From Akkermansiaceae bacterium (GTDB lineage: Bacteria > Verrucomicrobiota > Verrucomicrobiia > Verrucomicrobiales > Akkermansiaceae), in NCBI GenBank assembly GCA_028293225.1, contig JAQGPE010000547.1:1-9818 (forward strand): DNA of 9,818 nucleotides, in the 5' to 3' direction. Shown here in pieces: positions 1 to 6,051 of the stretch. The notes beneath the pieces are model-generated. The model did not search any database, had not been told where the DNA came from, and saw only the letters and a program-made list of their open reading frames with translations. The translations under genes and the position numbers were made by a program. Every line of letters starts with the position of its first letter. Position 1 is the first letter of the stretch.

Positions 1-993
1 ATGTGGGTGGGGATTTTCCTGTTCGTCGGGCTGGCCTTGCTGGGCGGCCTGATCGTGCAGTTCGGGCGCTTCGGGGACCGGCTGCGCGGGAAATACACGG
101 TGGTGGTGGTTTTTGACGATGCCTCGGGGCTGATCAAGGGCTCGGACATCCGGATGGGCGGCGCGCGGATCGGCAAGGTCGCGGAGCAGCCGGAACTCAA
201 CCCGGATGTGAAGGTGCAGGTGACCATGAGTATCGACGACGCGATCCACATTCCGCAGGGCTCGCTGATGCAGATCGCCTCCGCCACGCTGCTGGGGGAC
301 AAGATGATCGTGATCACCCCGCCGGAGACTTCGACGGGGAAATACATTGAGGCGGGCTCGGTGCTACGCGGCGGCGGGCCTTCCGGGCTGGATGCGATCC
401 AGAACAATGCGGAGGCGGTGAGCCGGGATGCGCGGCGGCTGATGCAGGAGGCGGAATCGACTTTCATGAAGGTGGACTCGGCGGTGGATGACATCCGCAT
501 CGTGACCGGGCGGCTGGCGGACACGCTGGAGAAGGTCAACGAGTCGATTTTATCGGAAGACAACCTGGCGAGCATCGACGGGACGATCGGGAATTTGCAG
601 AAGACCACCGACTCCTGGGCGAAGGCCAGCGCCACGCTGGAGCCGACCCTGGCGGATGCGCGGCGGACGCTGCTGTCCTTCCAGGAGACCTCGGACGCGG
701 CGAAGAAGACCCTGGCGACCGTGGACAAGCGGATCGACCAGCTGGAGCCGGCGCTGCGGGATGTGCCCAAGGCGGTGGCCTCGATTTCGCGGGCCGCGGA
801 CAAGGCCGGCAACGCGATCGAGCGGGCCGAGAAGGGCCACGGCCTGCTGGGTACCCTGGCCTATGACCGCGATGTGACGGACGACGCCAAGACCTTCATC
901 CGCAACCTGAAGCAGCAGGGCATCCTGCGCTACCGGGACAAGGAAACGCCGCAGGACGACCCGCGCAACCGCTTCCGCGGGCAGCGGCGGTGA
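1..993 (+). CDS. MCE/MlaD-family phospholipid-transport substrate-binding protein (probably 5'-truncated)
   Basis: This looks like the membrane-anchored MlaD/MCE component of an Mla-type ABC system that moves phospholipids or other hydrophobic molecules across the periplasm. Residues about 3-22 form one transmembrane helix. The MCE domain follows at about 32-108, including the stretch DDASGLIKGSDIRMGG and the ATLLGDKMIVI strand. Residues about 125-275 are alpha-helical, rich in Ala, Asp and Lys with regular hydrophobic spacing, as in MCE proteins that form helical needles or tails. The C-terminal GLLGTLAYDRD and FIRNLKQQGILRYRD segments resemble the conserved tail of many MCE proteins. The reading frame is open from base 1 and the first codon is an ATG, but family members usually have several residues before the helix, so the true start may lie upstream. 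The permease and ATPase partners (MlaE, MlaF) are not in the window; I would expect them just to the left. Confidence 0.85.
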   Translation: MWVGIFLFVGLALLGGLIVQFGRFGDRLRGKYTVVVVFDDASGLIKGSDIRMGGARIGKVAEQPELNPDVKVQVTMSIDDAIHIPQGSLMQIASATLLGDKMIVITPPETSTGKYIEAGSVLRGGGPSGLDAIQNNAEAVSRDARRLMQEAESTFMKVDSAVDDIRIVTGRLADTLEKVNESILSEDNLASIDGTIGNLQKTTDSWAKASATLEPTLADARRTLLSFQETSDAAKKTLATVDKRIDQLEPALRDVPKAVASISRAADKAGNAIERAEKGHGLLGTLAYDRDVTDDAKTFIRNLKQQGILRYRDKETPQDDPRNRFRGQRR

Positions 994-1033
994 GTCCGGA
1001 AGCCGGGCGGAAAAGGCCGGTGGAAAAGATGGA

Positions 1034-1744
1034 ATGGGAGTGGCAGCGCAAGGCGCGGATCGGCTAGGAATAGCCGTGATCGCAAAGCTTCCGCGGTGGG
1101 TCTGGTCAGGGGCCGGGATTCTGGCGTTTGTGGCCGGGATGGTGAATGTGACCGGACTGCTGGGCTTCGAGCACCAGGCGGTGACCCACCTGACCGGGAC
1201 GACGTCGCTGCTGAGCCACGCGGTGGCGGCCGGGGACGGGGCGATGGCGTGGCGGCTGTTGGGAGTGATCGCCGCCTTTGTCGCGGGTTCGGCTTTCAGC
1301 GGGTATGTCATCCGGGACAGCACGCTGCGGCTGGGACGACGCTATGGGGTTTCACTGGCGGTGGAGTCGCTGCTGCTGGTGGTGGCGGTGCCGCTGCTGA
1401 ACCGCGACTGCCACCTGGGGGTCTGCCTGGCCTCCGCGGCGTGCGGGCTGCAGAACGGGATGGCGACGGTCTACAGCGCGGCCACGGTCCGGACGACCCA
1501 CCTGTCCGGGATGTTCACCGACCTGGGCATTTACCTGGGCCATCTGCTGCGCGGGCTGGGGGTGGACTGGCGGCGGCTGAAGCTGTGCGGGGTGATCATC
1601 ACCGGCTTTCTGGCAGGGGGCTGGGCGGGGTCGCTGGCCTACCGCGGGCTGGGCTACCAGGCTCTGTTCATCCCGGCGGCCATCACCGGATGCGGAGCGG
1701 CGGCCTATGCGGTCCGCGGGCTGCTGCGACCGGCCGGGAGGTGA
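1034..1744 (+). CDS. YoaK/DUF1275 family multi-pass membrane protein
   Basis: This is an integral inner-membrane protein of the YoaK (DUF1275) family, whose biochemical role is not established. It has about six hydrophobic segments. The first carries the family-like pattern AFVAGMVNVTGLLGF followed by VTHLTGTTS. Later come GLQNGMATVYS and TTHLSGMFTDLG, where the polar Asn-Gly and Thr-Gly positions inside helices are typical of the family. The length, about 222-236 residues, is normal. The start is uncertain. The ATG at 1034 lacks a well-spaced ribosome site. A GTG at 1076 (14 codons later, giving VIAKLPRWVW) has AGGA at 1066-1069, about 6 nt upstream, and places the start closer to the first helix, so it may be the real one. 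It lies 40 bp after the MCE gene on the same strand and could be cotranscribed, but no functional link is known. Confidence 0.88.
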   Translation: MGVAAQGADRLGIAVIAKLPRWVWSGAGILAFVAGMVNVTGLLGFEHQAVTHLTGTTSLLSHAVAAGDGAMAWRLLGVIAAFVAGSAFSGYVIRDSTLRLGRRYGVSLAVESLLLVVAVPLLNRDCHLGVCLASAACGLQNGMATVYSAATVRTTHLSGMFTDLGIYLGHLLRGLGVDWRRLKLCGVIITGFLAGGWAGSLAYRGLGYQALFIPAAITGCGAAAYAVRGLLRPAGR

Positions 1745-1813
1745 CAGGGACGGCGTGCGTTTCGGACATGCAGGCCGCGTGACAAGACGACTGTTAGTGC
1801 TACGGTGCGGGTC

Positions 1814-2389
1814 ATGCGTTCCGTCTCCGTCCTGTGTCTGGCCTTGCTGTCGGTGTTGCTTTCCTCCTGTGCGACCTGCTGGCGCGGCGGGATCCCGATG
1901 CGGAAGTACGAGGAGCAGGCGCAGTGGGGCGCGGAGGTGGACATCCTGAAGACCGCGAAGGATGTGACGATTTACCGGGGCCTGGCGCACCCGAAGGCGC
2001 AGCGCTCGCTGTATGCGAACCAGGTGAAAGCGGGCGGCTGGATGGAGATCCAGGGCTTCAAGTTCTACCAGAAGCCGGCGGACGACCTGCCTGCGGGCAC
2101 CGCGGAAAAGGTCCTGAAGCTCTACTGCAAGTCCGACTCCCACCAGGCGCTGGCGGTGAAGAACACCTGCCCGGGCTTTCACCCGGACTACGCGCTGGTC
2201 TGGAAAAGCGGCGGGACCCAGCGGGTGCTGCAGATCTGCTACGGCTGCCATGAGTGGAAGTACTTCGGCCCCGGCGGCACCATCCACACGGACATCAATG
2301 AGCCGGCCTACTTTGACGGGTTGATGCATCTGCTGCCGCGCGGCAAGCTGCAGCACAAGTTCCGCGCCTCGGCGGAGGACGGGCATTGA
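1814..2389 (+). CDS. Small predicted lipoprotein with CYGCH motif, family not recognised
   Basis: I do not recognise this 191-residue protein. Residues 1-18 form a lipoprotein signal peptide: a basic N-terminus, a Leu/Val core, then a lipobox-like LSSC with the acylated cysteine at 19. The mature protein is therefore probably anchored in the periplasm or outer membrane. The mature part is mixed alpha/beta. Besides Cys19 and Cys22, it has cysteines at 8 (signal), 105, 119, 142 and 145. The C-terminal part ICYGCHEWKYFGPGG includes a CxxCH pattern (142-146), which is the c-type heme attachment signature. It may equally be a structural or metal-binding pair, because similar secreted proteins with a Cys-x-x-Cys in this position seem not to be cytochromes. 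I chose the ATG at 1814 because it starts the signal peptide directly; a GTG at 1805 is in frame. Neighbours on both sides run in the same direction but suggest no function. Confidence 0.7.
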   Translation: MRSVSVLCLALLSVLLSSCATCWRGGIPMRKYEEQAQWGAEVDILKTAKDVTIYRGLAHPKAQRSLYANQVKAGGWMEIQGFKFYQKPADDLPAGTAEKVLKLYCKSDSHQALAVKNTCPGFHPDYALVWKSGGTQRVLQICYGCHEWKYFGPGGTIHTDINEPAYFDGLMHLLPRGKLQHKFRASAEDGH

Positions 2390-2440
2390 CGGGTTTCTGG
2401 AGCGCCATGGTTTTGTGGATGCATGGTCTCAGGTCTGGCG

Positions 2441-2480
2441 CTAGAGGTTTCACTGCGTTTGGAACCCGCCAAACCTCCAG
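2441..2480 (+). promoter_or_regulatory. Inverted repeat in the leader of the flavoprotein-fusion gene
   Basis: The bases ctagaggttt (2441-2450) and aaacctccag (2471-2480) form a 10-bp inverted repeat with one mismatch. A second, competing stem, gtttgg (2457-2462) with ccaaac (2469-2474), uses part of the same right arm, so only one can form at a time. The repeat ends 12 bp before the ATG at 2493. It could be an operator palindrome or a switching leader hairpin; the sequence alone does not decide between these. Confidence 0.4.
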
Positions 2481-2492
2481 CGACCCGCCGCC

Positions 2493-4190
2493 ATGACCCC
2501 CGAAGAAAGAGACGCGCGCTTCTACCGCGATACCGAGACGATCGCCTTTCCCTGTCTGGACGACCACCAGCTGGACCTGCTGACGAAGCTGGGCACCCGC
2601 ACGATCGTCCGCCCGGGCGAAATGGTGATCAGCGCCGGGGACCGCGAGTTCCCGCTGGCGCTGGTGCTCAGCGGCGAGCTGGAAGTCTACGAAAACCGCG
2701 ACGGCACCGAGCTGATTCTAGCCACCCCGGGACCGCGCTCGTTCGTCGGGGAGGTCTCGATGCTCAACGGGACCTCGGCGATCGCCAGCGTGCGCGGCAA
2801 GGCGGAGGAAAGCGAGGTCGTGCTGGTCCCGGGCGGGAATCTGCGCCAGGCGCTGGCCGACCTGCACGGGATCGGCGAACCGCTGGTGCAGGCTTTCATG
2901 ATGCGGCGCGCCCGGCTGCTGCGCGACCCGGAGTTCGCCGGCCTGCGGATCGTGGCCGAACCGCGCTGCCGGATGGGGCACCGCATGGACGACTTTCTCG
3001 GCAAGAATCACATCCCGCACCGGCTGGTCGATGCCCGAAGCTCGGAGGGGATTTCCATCTGCGGCCACTATGAACTGGCGCCGGAGAGCCTGCCCGCGCT
3101 GATCACCGGGGATGGCTCGGCTCTGGCGAATCCCTCGATCTTCGAAGTGGCGCGCGCCGCCGGGCTGCTGCGACCGCTGTCGGGGGAAAAGGATGCGGAG
3201 CTGTTCTGCGACCTGGCCATCGTCGGGGCGGGACCGGCCGGTCTGGCGGCGGCGGTGAACGGCGCGTCGGAAGGGCTGAAAACCGTGGTGCTGGAGAGCT
3301 TCGCGCCCGGCGGCCAGGCGGGGTCGTCCTCGCTGATCGAGAATTTCTTCGGCTACCCCACCGGCATCAGCGGCGGGGAGCTGACCAACCGCGCGCACCT
3401 GCAGGCCTACCGCTTCGGCGCGAAATTCTCCTCGCCCTCCCAGGTGCTTTCCATGGCATTTTCCGGCGGGGACCACGGCGCGGCACTCCGGATCGATGGC
3501 AGCGGCACAGTGCTGCGGGCGAAGTGCGTGATCATTTCCACGGGAGCGCAGTACAACCTGATCGACGCGGAAGGCCGCGAGCGCTTCGAGGGCCTGGGGG
3601 TCTACTATGCGGCCACGGCGATCGAGGCCAAGTGGTGCCGGGATGTGACGGTGGTCGTCGTAGGTGCGGGCAACTCCGCGGGCCAGGCGGCGATGTTTCT
3701 TTCCGAGCATGCCTGCCGGGTGATCCTGGTGGTGCGGGGCGAGGGGCTGGCGAAAAGCATGTCGAGCTATCTGTCCACACGGGTGGAGGTGAACCCGAAC
3801 ATCGAGATCCGCTACAGCACGGTGATCCGCCGGATGACCGGTGCGGACCGGCTGGAGGAAATCGAGATCGCGAACACCCGGACCGGGGTGCAGGAGACCG
3901 TAGCGACTGCCGCAGTGTTTTCCATGATCGGAGCCGCGCCCTGCACCCACTGGCTGCCGCCGGAGATCCTGCGGGACGAGAAGGGCTTCATCAAAACCGG
4001 CCGCGCCGTGGTCGATGCGCCCGCCTGGAAAGGAGCGGACCGTCTGCCCTATCCCTTCGAAACGAGCATGCCGGGAGTCTTTGCGGCAGGCGATGTGCGG
4101 TCGGGATCGGTGAAACGCTGCAGTGCCGCCGTGGGAGAAGGCAGCATGGCGATCGAGAACGTACACCAGGTGCTGGGGACGTATGCCTGA
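2493..4190 (+). CDS. Cyclic-nucleotide-binding-like / thioredoxin-fold / thioredoxin-reductase-like FAD oxidoreductase fusion
   Basis: This 565-residue protein has three parts. Residues about 20-135 match a CAP/CNBD beta-roll (PGEMVISAGD, then LVLSGELEVYE, then FVGEVSMLNG). The arginine that normally holds the cyclic nucleotide phosphate is replaced: the segment reads GTSAIAS. Residues about 147-225 look like a thioredoxin/glutaredoxin fold with a single cysteine at 159 (RCRMGH) and a PALITGDGS strand. Residues about 240-565 are a thioredoxin-reductase-type flavoprotein with FAD motif VGAGPAG (244-250), GGQAG, NADPH motif GAGNSAG (391-397) and the C-terminal FAD motif GDVRSG (from 533). The active-site CATC of true thioredoxin reductase aligns with AATA at 373-376, so disulfide reduction by the usual route is unlikely. 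NAD(P)H oxidation with some other acceptor, or regulated electron transfer, is inferred. The three-part architecture itself occurs in other bacteria. No Shine-Dalgarno site is seen; the ATG follows a 103-bp gap. Confidence 0.88.
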   Translation: MTPEERDARFYRDTETIAFPCLDDHQLDLLTKLGTRTIVRPGEMVISAGDREFPLALVLSGELEVYENRDGTELILATPGPRSFVGEVSMLNGTSAIASVRGKAEESEVVLVPGGNLRQALADLHGIGEPLVQAFMMRRARLLRDPEFAGLRIVAEPRCRMGHRMDDFLGKNHIPHRLVDARSSEGISICGHYELAPESLPALITGDGSALANPSIFEVARAAGLLRPLSGEKDAELFCDLAIVGAGPAGLAAAVNGASEGLKTVVLESFAPGGQAGSSSLIENFFGYPTGISGGELTNRAHLQAYRFGAKFSSPSQVLSMAFSGGDHGAALRIDGSGTVLRAKCVIISTGAQYNLIDAEGRERFEGLGVYYAATAIEAKWCRDVTVVVVGAGNSAGQAAMFLSEHACRVILVVRGEGLAKSMSSYLSTRVEVNPNIEIRYSTVIRRMTGADRLEEIEIANTRTGVQETVATAAVFSMIGAAPCTHWLPPEILRDEKGFIKTGRAVVDAPAWKGADRLPYPFETSMPGVFAAGDVRSGSVKRCSAAVGEGSMAIENVHQVLGTYA

Positions 4191-4224
4191 GGGGGGCGTT
4201 CGGCTCGACCTTTCGTGTCTCGGA

Positions 4225-4399
4225 ACGCTTGTCGAAAGTGGCTGATGCGTCCCGCTTCAGCGCTAAAAGCATACAGCCGTAGGCTGCTGGATCATTGAAG
4301 GACGGGCTGGTTTTCCCTTGCGGAAGAAGAGGAAGTGCGACCTGCGGTCGTGGGCTTTTAAAGCTGAAGCGGGACGCATCAGCCACTTTCGACAGGCGT
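4225..4399. repeat. Palindromic intergenic repeat, copy A (37-bp inverted terminal repeats)
   Basis: The left arm (4225-4261) and right arm (4363-4399) are reverse complements over 37 bp with one mismatch at 4229; one further outer base on each side also pairs. The interior holds two small hairpins, cagcc-gta-ggctg (4274-4286) and cgacc-tgc-ggtcg (4338-4350). The same unit recurs in opposite orientation at 7172-7347, with internal blocks 27/28 (4273-4300) and 28/28 (4325-4352) identical. No transposase is encoded, so it is best described as a MITE-like or REP-like non-autonomous element. No clear target-site duplication is visible. Copy A occupies most of the gap between two convergent genes and could fold in transcripts from either side. 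Short reading frames that cross it are shadows of the repeat. Confidence 0.9.
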
Positions 4400-4429
4400 T
4401 GCACAGGCCGCTGAGGCAAGAACCAATGC

Positions 4430-4466
4430 ACTTTCGACAGGCATCCGGCAGCACCGGTCCGACAGC
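4430..4466. repeat. Orphan terminal fragment of the palindromic repeat with flank
   Basis: Starting with the 13-bp repeat terminus actttcgacaggc, this stretch matches the right end and outer flank of copy B (7333-7369) at about 31 of 37 positions. It lies 31 bp beyond the right arm of copy A. It may be the remnant of a second inserted element, or it may show that the repeat unit extends past its inverted arms. Only the terminus, not the inner arm, is present here. Confidence 0.6.
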
Positions 4467-4485
4467 GGGATTCTTCCCACCCCAC

Positions 4486-5454
4486 TCACCCACAGAGCGG
4501 CATGCAGAGCTTCAGCAGCGCCGGGTCGAGCTTGTACTTGGAGTCCACCACGGTGTGGATCGGCAGGTGGCCAAAGGTGCCGTCGCGGTAGACCATGATG
4601 GCATTGGTATTTCCGGCGTGCAGGGAGTCCACCGCGGCGACGGCGAACTTGTAGGCCATGATGCGGTCGTAAACCGTCGGGGAACCGCCGCGCTGGACGT
4701 GGCCGAGCACGGTGAGGCGGGCTTCCATGCCGATGGAGTCGTTGATCCAACGGGTCAGGTAGTCACCCATCTTGGTGCCCTCGGCGACGATGGCCAGGAT
4801 GTAGCCGCGGCCCTCGTTGCGGATCTCGTGCTTCAGCTTGGCGCCGATGGCGTCGAGATTGTAGGGCAGCTCAGGGGTCAGGCAAATTTCCGCTCCGCAG
4901 GCCAGCGCACTGACCATGGCCAGGTAGCCGCAGTGGCGGCCCATGACCTCGATGACGAAGGCGCGGGAGAAGGAGGTGGCGGTGTCGCGGATGGAGTCGA
5001 CCGACTGGCGGATGATGTTCAGCGCGGTGTCCACGCCGAGGCAGTAGTCGGTGCCGGCGATGTCGTTGTCGATGGTGGCTGGGATGCCGGCGAAGGGGAT
5101 GCCGAAGTCGGCGTAGAACTGATTGAGCGCGCGGAAGGAGCCGTCGCCGCCGACGACGATGAGCTTGCCGATGCCGCGCTTTTTCAGATTTTCGTAGGCC
5201 TGGCGGCGGAAGTTGATGTCGAAGAAGCGCTTCGAGCGGGATGAACGCAGGATGGTGCCGCCGCGGTGGAGGATGCCCGAGACGAGTTCGCGGGAGGACT
5301 CCACGATCTTGTCGTCGATCAGTCCGCGCAGGCCGTCATACACCAGCCAGGGCTTGTAGCCCTTGGCCGCGGCGTATTCGGCGGCACATTTGACGGCGGG
5401 GTTCATGCCGGCGGAGTCGCCGCCGGAAGTTAAAATCGCGATGCCTTCGCTCAT
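4486..5454 (-). CDS. pfkA: ATP-dependent 6-phosphofructokinase
   Basis: This cytoplasmic glycolytic enzyme phosphorylates fructose 6-phosphate to fructose 1,6-bisphosphate. The 322-residue length matches the bacterial PfkA family. Visible motifs are the nucleotide-binding [10 protein letters not shown] (9-18), [10 protein letters not shown], the GGDGS loop (102-106), PATIDND (125-131) with catalytic Asp129, MGR (171-173), and GHVQRGGSP with substrate-contacting Arg246, His252 and Arg255. Glycine after the second aspartate-containing loop (GGDG, not GGDD) argues for ATP rather than pyrophosphate as phosphoryl donor. I chose the ATG at 5454 because [13 protein letters not shown] is the normal family start; the upstream in-frame extension to 5577 looks non-coding. 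The gene converges on the flavoprotein fusion, with repeat copy A between their 3' ends, and diverges from the DUF1328 gene. No clear terminator other than the repeat region is seen downstream. Confidence 0.95.
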   Translation of the reverse strand: MSEGIAILTSGGDSAGMNPAVKCAAEYAAAKGYKPWLVYDGLRGLIDDKIVESSRELVSGILHRGGTILRSSRSKRFFDINFRRQAYENLKKRGIGKLIVVGGDGSFRALNQFYADFGIPFAGIPATIDNDIAGTDYCLGVDTALNIIRQSVDSIRDTATSFSRAFVIEVMGRHCGYLAMVSALACGAEICLTPELPYNLDAIGAKLKHEIRNEGRGYILAIVAEGTKMGDYLTRWINDSIGMEARLTVLGHVQRGGSPTVYDRIMAYKFAVAAVDSLHAGNTNAIMVYRDGTFGHLPIHTVVDSKYKLDPALLKLCMPLCG

Positions 5455-5593
5455 GGATGCGGGCGCAGGGAAAGGGAGTGCCCGGCCGGTAGCAAGCACA
5501 GGATGTGCCCGACTGGGCGTCTGGAGCTTGCAGGATGCAACGAAACCGTCTGGAAAACGGCATCGTGCAATCCGCACGGTGAGTTTGAAGCGA

Positions 5594-5621
5594 TTGAGAA
5601 TGAAGGATTTTTACTTATTAT
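5594..5621 (+). promoter_or_regulatory. Candidate sigma-70-type promoter for the DUF1328 gene
   Basis: TTGAGA (5594-5599) and TATTAT (5616-5621) are separated by 16 bp inside the only clearly AT-rich patch of this divergent intergenic region. The expected leader to the ATG at 5698 would be about 70 nt. Assignment rests on consensus resemblance only. Confidence 0.45.
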
Positions 5622-5622
5622 A
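5617..5622 (-). promoter_or_regulatory. Candidate leftward -10 box for pfkA
   Basis: The minus strand reads a perfect TATAAT here, overlapping the rightward -10 candidate. No convincing -35 box lies 16-19 bp upstream on that strand. If used, transcription would start near 5610 and give pfkA a leader of about 155 nt. Confidence 0.3.
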
Positions 5623-5697
5623 AGGCGATTACAACGGAGGATGCGGTCTGGCCGGGTTCTTGCGATAGAGGATCCCGAATCCCAACCAAGGAACCCG

Positions 5698-5868
5698 ATG
5701 TTAAACTGGACCTTTACCTTCCTGGTGCTCGCTCTGATCGCCGCCGTCCTCGGATTTTCGAGTCTTGCCGGCGCGGCGGCGGGGATCGCGCAGATTCTTT
5801 CCATGATCTTTCTCATCCTGTTGGCGGTGTCAGCCCTCGGCCGCGTGCTGCAGAGGCCGAGCCACTGA
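5698..5868 (+). CDS. UPF0391/DUF1328 (YtjA-like) small membrane protein
   Basis: This 56-residue protein is almost entirely hydrophobic, with two membrane helices (about 4-24 and 30-50) joined by a short Gly/Ala-rich turn. The order [19 protein letters not shown] followed by a second helix and a short basic tail matches the YtjA/UPF0391 family, members of which are about 53-60 residues. Its function is unknown; family genes often sit near stress-response genes, but that is general knowledge, not evidence here. The ATG at 5698 is supported by AAGGA at 5688-5692, one of the few good ribosome sites in this window, with 5-nt spacing. The frame stays open upstream to 5503, but that extension is non-coding in character and overlaps the pfkA promoter region. 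Confidence 0.9.
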   Translation: MLNWTFTFLVLALIAAVLGFSSLAGAAAGIAQILSMIFLILLAVSALGRVLQRPSH

Positions 5869-5882
5869 CGGGCTGGAAACGC

Positions 5883-5911
5883 GCCGCGACACTCCCGACG
5901 GGTGTCGCGGC
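5883..5911. other. Stem-loop downstream of the DUF1328 gene
   Basis: A perfect 10-bp GC-rich stem (5883-5892 with 5902-5911) starts 14 bp after the DUF1328 stop codon. It is placed like a transcription terminator, but there is no T-tract after it on the plus strand (the following run is A and C), so it may be a Rho-dependent or mRNA-stabilising 3' structure. Confidence 0.5.
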
Positions 5912-5935
5912 CGTCAAAAATCCCCCCAACAAAAT

Positions 5936-5958
5936 GGGCAAAGAGAAATTCTTTGCTC
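5936..5958. other. Short stem-loop, middle of the hairpin cluster
   Basis: The arms gggcaaag (5936-5943) and ctttgctc (5951-5958) pair over 8 bp with one G-T wobble and a 7-nt AT-rich loop. It is weaker than its two neighbours and may be fortuitous. Confidence 0.3.
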
Positions 5959-5990
5959 GAATCCCCCCGAAAACCTGCACGCCCTTTGGT

Positions 5991-6041
5991 CGTGCAAACA
6001 GGCGGGCAGCCTCTCAGCTGCCCGCCTGTCTACTTTGCACG
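5991..6041. promoter_or_regulatory. Large two-tier stem-loop immediately before the LpxR-like gene
   Basis: A perfect 13-bp stem (5998-6010 with 6017-6029, 6-nt loop) is enclosed by an outer stem, cgtgcaaa (5991-5998) with tttgcacg (6034-6041), with a 4-nt bulge on the 3' side. The structure ends 10 bp before the ATG at 6052. It could be a terminator of upstream transcription (only a weak T-bearing tail follows), a cruciform, or a 5' leader structure that controls translation. Confidence 0.55.
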
Positions 6042-6051
6042 GCGACTCCCG

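Noticed and set aside
1352..2386. Minus-strand open frame of 344 codons opposite the DUF1275 and lipoprotein genes
   Set aside because: It spans two well-supported genes and an intergenic gap; composition is low-complexity Gln/Arg/Pro, as expected of a shadow frame.
2718..4166. Long open frame on the minus strand (482 codons) opposite the flavoprotein fusion
   Set aside because: It is the antisense shadow of a clearly coding GC-rich gene; its product is rich in His, Arg, Gly and Pro without any recognisable domain.
4263..4493. Small open frames across repeat copy A
   Set aside because: They exist only because the repeat happens to be open in these frames; no ribosome site and no independent coding signal.
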